The notes under the pieces were generated by a model, which was given only the letters and a program-made list of their open reading frames with translations, had not been told where the DNA came from and ran no database searches. Positions 45,402 through 48,367 of a stretch of 48,367 nt of DNA are shown in pieces. The position numbers and the translations under genes are program-made. Within the stretch, counting starts at the first letter, position 1. Every line of letters starts with the position of its first letter. The DNA is from Nitrospirota bacterium (GTDB taxonomy: Bacteria; Nitrospirota; UBA9217): positions 1 to 48,367 of the forward strand of contig JAOUEV010000023.1 in NCBI GenBank assembly GCA_029858565.1, in the 5' to 3' direction.

Positions 45402-45431
45402 TTGTTCAGCCTGATCGGACTGTGCTATAGT
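45402..45431 (+). promoter_or_regulatory. Promoter of the D,D-carboxypeptidase gene
   Basis: TTGTTC (45402-45407) and TATAGT (45426-45431) are 18 bp apart. It diverges from the ettA promoter. Confidence 0.45.
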
Positions 45432-45465
45432 GGGCGGCAACGGACGGCCGCTGCATGCTGAATTC

Positions 45466-46341
45466 ATGATGAGCGAGGACGGATTGAAAAGACATTTTCT
45501 CTTTATTGGCGCAGCTTCCATTCTCACACTTGCCAGCCTGTCGGTTGCCGAAGCAGTTCCCCATAACCGGGTCCCCGCCAAGGCAGCCGTGGTCATGGAC
45601 GCCGGGGGAACGGTGCTCTTTTCCAAGTTCCCCAACGCCAAGCTCGCGCCGGCAAGCACGGTAAAGCTCGTGACCGCCATGGTGGTCCTCGACCGCCTGG
45701 CCCCGGAAACGAAGGTGACGATCAGCCAGAAGGCGAGCAGGGTGCGCACCATCCCCCCGCGGCTCTGCCCCGAGGAAGAGCTCACGGTCTCGGACCTGCT
45801 CCATCTGGCGCTCATGAAATCCATCAACTCCGCTGCCGTGGCCCTGGCCGAGGCAGCGGCAGGCACGGAAGACGAGTTCGCCGCGCTCATGAACATCAAG
45901 GCAAAGGAGATCGGCGCGAACACCACGCTCTTTGCCAACGCCTCGGGCCTGCCCAAAGGGAAGCAGTACACCACGGCGAACGACCTGGCGCTCATCATGA
46001 AGGCCGCCCTTGCCTATCCCCTCATCCGCGAGATCCTTGGCAGGAAGGAAGCGCTGATCAGAACGGCCGCGGGCCGTGACATCCTGGTGGACAGCTCGAA
46101 CGATCTCCTGTGGTACGATCAGAACATGATCGGCGGCAAGACCGGGTATACGGGAAATGCGCGGCACTGCTTTGTCTGCGCGATCAATACGGACCGAGGG
46201 CCGCTCATCACCGCGGTGCTCGGCGCACGTTCGCGGCGCGGTCTCTGGAAGAGCACGCTCATGCTGAACGAGATGGTCCTGAGGCCGGAGCTCGCTTTTC
46301 TGAAGGTCAGGTCCGGCCTTGCTCCTGCCGTTTCCCACTAG
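45466..46341 (+). CDS. D-alanyl-D-alanine carboxypeptidase (DacA/PBP5-like, S11)
   Basis: About 290 residues. A signal peptide (core IGAASILTLASLSVA, cleavage near AEA) precedes a serine peptidase domain with SxxK in PASTVKL (Ser nucleophile and Lys), SxN in MKSINSAA, and KTG in IGGKTGYTG. It trims the terminal D-Ala of peptidoglycan stem peptides in the periplasm. The C-terminal PBP5 beta domain and membrane anchor are absent, so it is a short form. Start is uncertain: ATG at 45466/45469 lack a ribosome site, whereas a TTG at 45484 (MKRHFLF) has GAGGA upstream. RluA-like gene follows 43 bp later. Confidence 0.9.
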   Translation: MMSEDGLKRHFLFIGAASILTLASLSVAEAVPHNRVPAKAAVVMDAGGTVLFSKFPNAKLAPASTVKLVTAMVVLDRLAPETKVTISQKASRVRTIPPRLCPEEELTVSDLLHLALMKSINSAAVALAEAAAGTEDEFAALMNIKAKEIGANTTLFANASGLPKGKQYTTANDLALIMKAALAYPLIREILGRKEALIRTAAGRDILVDSSNDLLWYDQNMIGGKTGYTGNARHCFVCAINTDRGPLITAVLGARSRRGLWKSTLMLNEMVLRPELAFLKVRSGLAPAVSH

Positions 46342-46384
46342 GCCGGCATCTTCACTTCACGCGGCCGCAGCAGGCAGACCACTC

Positions 46385-47323
46385 ATGACCTCGCCATCAT
46401 TACCCGGATCAGCAGCACCCTCCTTGAACAACGGCTATACCTACCGGGAACAGCTCGGACCGGCCGCGGACTCCCTCACGCTGCTGGACTATCTCGTCAG
46501 AAACTACCGCCACTCCACGGAGACCACATGGCTGGAACACATTGCCTCGGGCCGCGTGCTCATTGACGGCATGCCTGTTCCCGCGGACACGCTCCTGCGC
46601 CGGGGATCGGAACTGGTATGGAAACGGCCGCCCTGGATCGAACCTGCTGCGCCCAGGTCCTTTGCCGTGCTCTTTGAGGACGAGGACCTGCTTGCCGTGG
46701 CAAAACCCGCCGGCCTGCCCACGCTTCCCGGCGGCAATTTCCTGCAGGGAACGCTGCTCCATCTGGTGCGCGAGCGAGCGCCTGAAGCGTCTCCGCTCCA
46801 CCGGCTGGGGCGCTGGACATCGGGCCTCCTGTTGTTCGCAAAGAACCCTCGTGCCGGCGCCGGGCTGACCCGGCAATGGTCGGAAAAGAAGGTCGGCAAG
46901 CGCTATCGCGCCCTTGCCAGCGGACTGCCCGGACTGGATGCCTTTGCGATCGAGACGCCCATCGGCCCGGTCCCTCATCAGCTGCTCGGTTCGGTCCACG
47001 CGGCATCGGCAACCGGCAGGCCCTCGCTCTCCCGGGTGATCGTTCTTGAACAACGGGGCGATTGTTTTCTCTGCGACGTGCATATTGCCACGGGCCGGCC
47101 CCACCAGATCCGCATCCATCTTGCCTCCGCAGGCCACCCCCTGGTGGGCGATCCGCTCTATGGGCCGGGCGGCATTCCCCTGCAGGGCTCGGCCGCGCTG
47201 CCCGGGGACCCGGGGTATCTGCTCCATGCCGCCGAACTCCGCTTTCGCCATCCCACAACCGGCCGCGAAATGACCCTCCAGTCCGAACCGCCGATGGCTC
47301 TGCGTCCTTCAACGGGTAAATAA
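46385..47323 (+). CDS. RluA-family pseudouridine synthase-like protein without the catalytic Asp
   Basis: A 312-residue protein with an S4-like N-terminal region (about 25-85) and an RluA catalytic domain. Usual landmarks are LAVAKPAGLPTLPGG (about 103-117), LHRLGRWTSGLLLFAK (about 138-153), the RYRALASG strand, and TGRPHQIRIHLASAGHPLVG near 236-255. In active enzymes the second landmark reads HRLDxxTSG, and the Asp is the catalytic residue. Here it is Gly142. It may be an RNA-binding protein without isomerase activity, or use another acid residue. I recall similar HRLGRxTSG forms in some RluA-like proteins, but cannot check this. No ribosome site is seen at ATG 46385. Confidence 0.85.
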   Translation: MTSPSLPGSAAPSLNNGYTYREQLGPAADSLTLLDYLVRNYRHSTETTWLEHIASGRVLIDGMPVPADTLLRRGSELVWKRPPWIEPAAPRSFAVLFEDEDLLAVAKPAGLPTLPGGNFLQGTLLHLVRERAPEASPLHRLGRWTSGLLLFAKNPRAGAGLTRQWSEKKVGKRYRALASGLPGLDAFAIETPIGPVPHQLLGSVHAASATGRPSLSRVIVLEQRGDCFLCDVHIATGRPHQIRIHLASAGHPLVGDPLYGPGGIPLQGSAALPGDPGYLLHAAELRFRHPTTGREMTLQSEPPMALRPSTGK

Positions 47324-47338
47324 AAGCGAAACAGTTAT

Positions 47339-47443
47339 AACCACGGGCGGCTTCGCCGCACACTGATGACGTCAACACCGCATTCCTGTTTTCTTCGTTC
47401 CTGCCTTCATCCGTGTGTCCCGGCGCAGTCGGGACCCGTGGTT
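47339..47443. repeat. Long imperfect inverted repeat
   Basis: AACCACGGG (47339-47347) is inverted at 47435-47443, and CACACTGATGA near 47360-47370 pairs with TCATCCGTGTG near 47407-47417 (one mismatch). Inside the left arm is a small GCGGC-TTC-GCCGC hairpin. It lies between the RluA-like and S1-domain genes and could act as a terminator or be a MITE-like element. Confidence 0.55.
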
Positions 47444-47492
47444 CCATGCCTCGACGTTACCACGGCTTCTCGATCAAATCTGCCGCCAACCA

Positions 47493-47521
47493 TGGACAAA
47501 TCGCTCAAAATCGGGTATCTT
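47493..47521 (+). promoter_or_regulatory. Promoter of the S1-domain protein gene
   Basis: TGGACA (47493-47498) and TATCTT (47516-47521) are 17 bp apart. The leader would be about 65 nt and contains a CGCAGG-CGA-CCTGCG hairpin (47549-47563) about 30 nt before the ATG. Confidence 0.45.
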
Positions 47522-47548
47522 GCATGTCCGTGATTTATTATCAGCCAG

Positions 47549-47563
47549 CGCAGGCGACCTGCG
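47549..47563 (+). promoter_or_regulatory. Leader hairpin of the S1-domain gene
   Basis: A perfect 6-bp stem CGCAGG/CCTGCG with a CGA triloop, about 31 nt before the start codon. Leader hairpins of rpsA-type genes are often binding sites for the protein itself; here this is only a suggestion. Confidence 0.4.
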
Positions 47564-47594
47564 AATGGACTACATTGGTCAAGTGAGGATTACG

Positions 47595-48367
47595 ATGTCC
47601 GAAGAGCAGAAAGCAGTTGAGCCGGAGGAAGAGAATTTCGCCGAAATGCTCGAGAAGAGCATGCCCAAGCGCAGCAGGCTGGAACCCGGCCAGATGGTCG
47701 AGGCCAGGATCGTGAAGATATCCGGCGAGTGGGTCTTCCTCGACCTGGGCGGCAAGGGCGAAGGCTACCTGGACAAGAAGGAGGTCCTGGACGAGTCCGG
47801 CCAGCCGACGGTGAAGGAAGGCGAGATCCTCCGCGCCTATTTCCTTTCCTCCAAGAACAACGACATGGTGTTCACCACGCGCATCGGTTCCGGCCCCGCG
47901 GTCAAGAACCAGCTCGAAGACGCGTGGAAGAGCGGCGTGCCCGTGGAAGGCACCGTTGCCAAGGAGGTCAAGGGCGGGTTCGAGGTCAAGATCGGCGCGC
48001 TCCGGGCCTTTTGCCCCTTCTCGCTCATGGGGCTGCGCAGGACCGACGACAAGACCGCCTGCCTGAACCAGACCTACCGCTTCGTGATCGCCGAATACAA
48101 TGAGAACGGCAGGAACGTGGTGCTGTCCCGCCGTCCGATCCTGGAAGAGGAAGAACGGACCCGCAAGGCGGCCCTGCAGGAATCGCTCAAGGAAGGCATG
48201 CGGCTCAAGGGCAAGGTCACGTCGATCCAGAGCTTCGGCGCTTTTGTGCAGGCCGGAGGCATCGAGGGCCTGCTGCCCATATCAGAACTGTCCTACACCC
48301 GGATCGCGAAGGTCTCCGATGTTCTCTCGGTGGGGCAGGAGATCGAAGTGGTCCTCAAGCGGATGGA
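47595..48367 (+). CDS. S1-domain RNA-binding protein, N-terminal part (runs off the window)
   Basis: The first 257 residues are visible and the frame is open at the window edge. An acidic start (MSEEQKAVEPEEENFAEMLE) precedes three S1 domains: LEPGQMVEARIVKISGEWVF (about 33-100), VEGTVAKEVKGGFEVKIGAL (about 117-180), and RLKGKVTSIQSFGAFVQAGG (about 208-257, incomplete). The third has the canonical GxV-x-FGAFV pattern. This layout is that of bacterial S1-like proteins (RpsA homologues) seen as a second copy in some anaerobes, so it may act in mRNA binding at the ribosome. GAGGA lies 5 nt before the ATG. Confidence 0.88.
   Translation, partial: MSEEQKAVEPEEENFAEMLEKSMPKRSRLEPGQMVEARIVKISGEWVFLDLGGKGEGYLDKKEVLDESGQPTVKEGEILRAYFLSSKNNDMVFTTRIGSGPAVKNQLEDAWKSGVPVEGTVAKEVKGGFEVKIGALRAFCPFSLMGLRRTDDKTACLNQTYRFVIAEYNENGRNVVLSRRPILEEEERTRKAALQESLKEGMRLKGKVTSIQSFGAFVQAGGIEGLLPISELSYTRIAKVSDVLSVGQEIEVVLKRM

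Noticed and set aside
43441-45414. A 657-codon plus-strand frame across ettA
   Set aside because: Antisense to ettA; its start is within the 15-mer array, which is open in several frames because 15 is a multiple of three.

Overview
The window looks like a GC-rich (about 60% by eye) Gram-negative chromosome from an anaerobic or respiratory lineage. The mix of a b6-type cytochrome b with a Rieske protein, a NapH-like Fe-S membrane protein, an OFA-family MFS transporter, a corrinoid methyltransferase relative, a GGDEF regulator and an RND pump suggests Nitrospirota or Desulfobacterota. No rRNA or tRNA gene is present to settle this, so the placement is inference.

Layout. 1-3.7 kb: the start of a lipoprotein gene, a HigBA-like toxin-antitoxin pair with a palindromic operator, a dense hairpin element, a small unknown ORF and a NarL-partner type histidine kinase with two small upstream genes, one of them frameshifted. 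3.8-7.0 kb: NapH-like ferredoxin, FmdB, DUF2892, a CBS-pair protein and a crotonase. 7.1-13.4 kb: a minus-strand operon rhodanese > TolC-like > membrane fusion protein > RND pump, behind a structured leader. 13.7-20.1 kb: TPR protein, folA, AlkD-like glycosylase, a large ankyrin membrane protein and a UbiB/ABC1 kinase. 20.2-25.0 kb, plus strand: a 46-residue membrane peptide, a histidine-kinase-like protein without its phosphoacceptor His, an unknown 453-residue protein, an S4 protein, smpB, dsbB and dsbA. 25-33.7 kb: beta-propeller protein, response regulator/GGDEF, glycosyltransferase, a 38-residue membrane peptide, secreted small protein, OFA transporter, ThiF/MoeB, DUF2156, a STAS-like protein and a UspA pair. 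33.8-37.3 kb: a P2-type ATPase resembling the Na/K group and an AcsE-like methyltransferase. 37.4-39.7 kb: an AT-rich island with Vsr, a C5 methyltransferase and a GIY-YIG endonuclease. 39.8-48.4 kb: nitroreductase, epimerase, cytochrome b6, Rieske protein, ppnP, ettA, a D,D-carboxypeptidase, an RluA-like protein lacking its Asp, and the start of an S1-domain protein.

The most unusual thing I see is between the genes. At least ten intergenic loci contain short words repeated with a strict 7, 8, 10 or 15 nt period. Each locus has its own word. Several have two inverted arms around a short perfect hairpin, and many start exactly at, or within a few bases of, a stop codon. In three genes the repeat supplies the C-terminal codons or the stop codon, and in the RND gene the same word as a neighbouring intergenic copy sits in frame inside the coding sequence. 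I know of no named element class with these properties. A second pattern is a group of genes with no Shine-Dalgarno sequence but a sigma70-like -10 box ending 6-9 nt before the ATG, which suggests leaderless transcripts.
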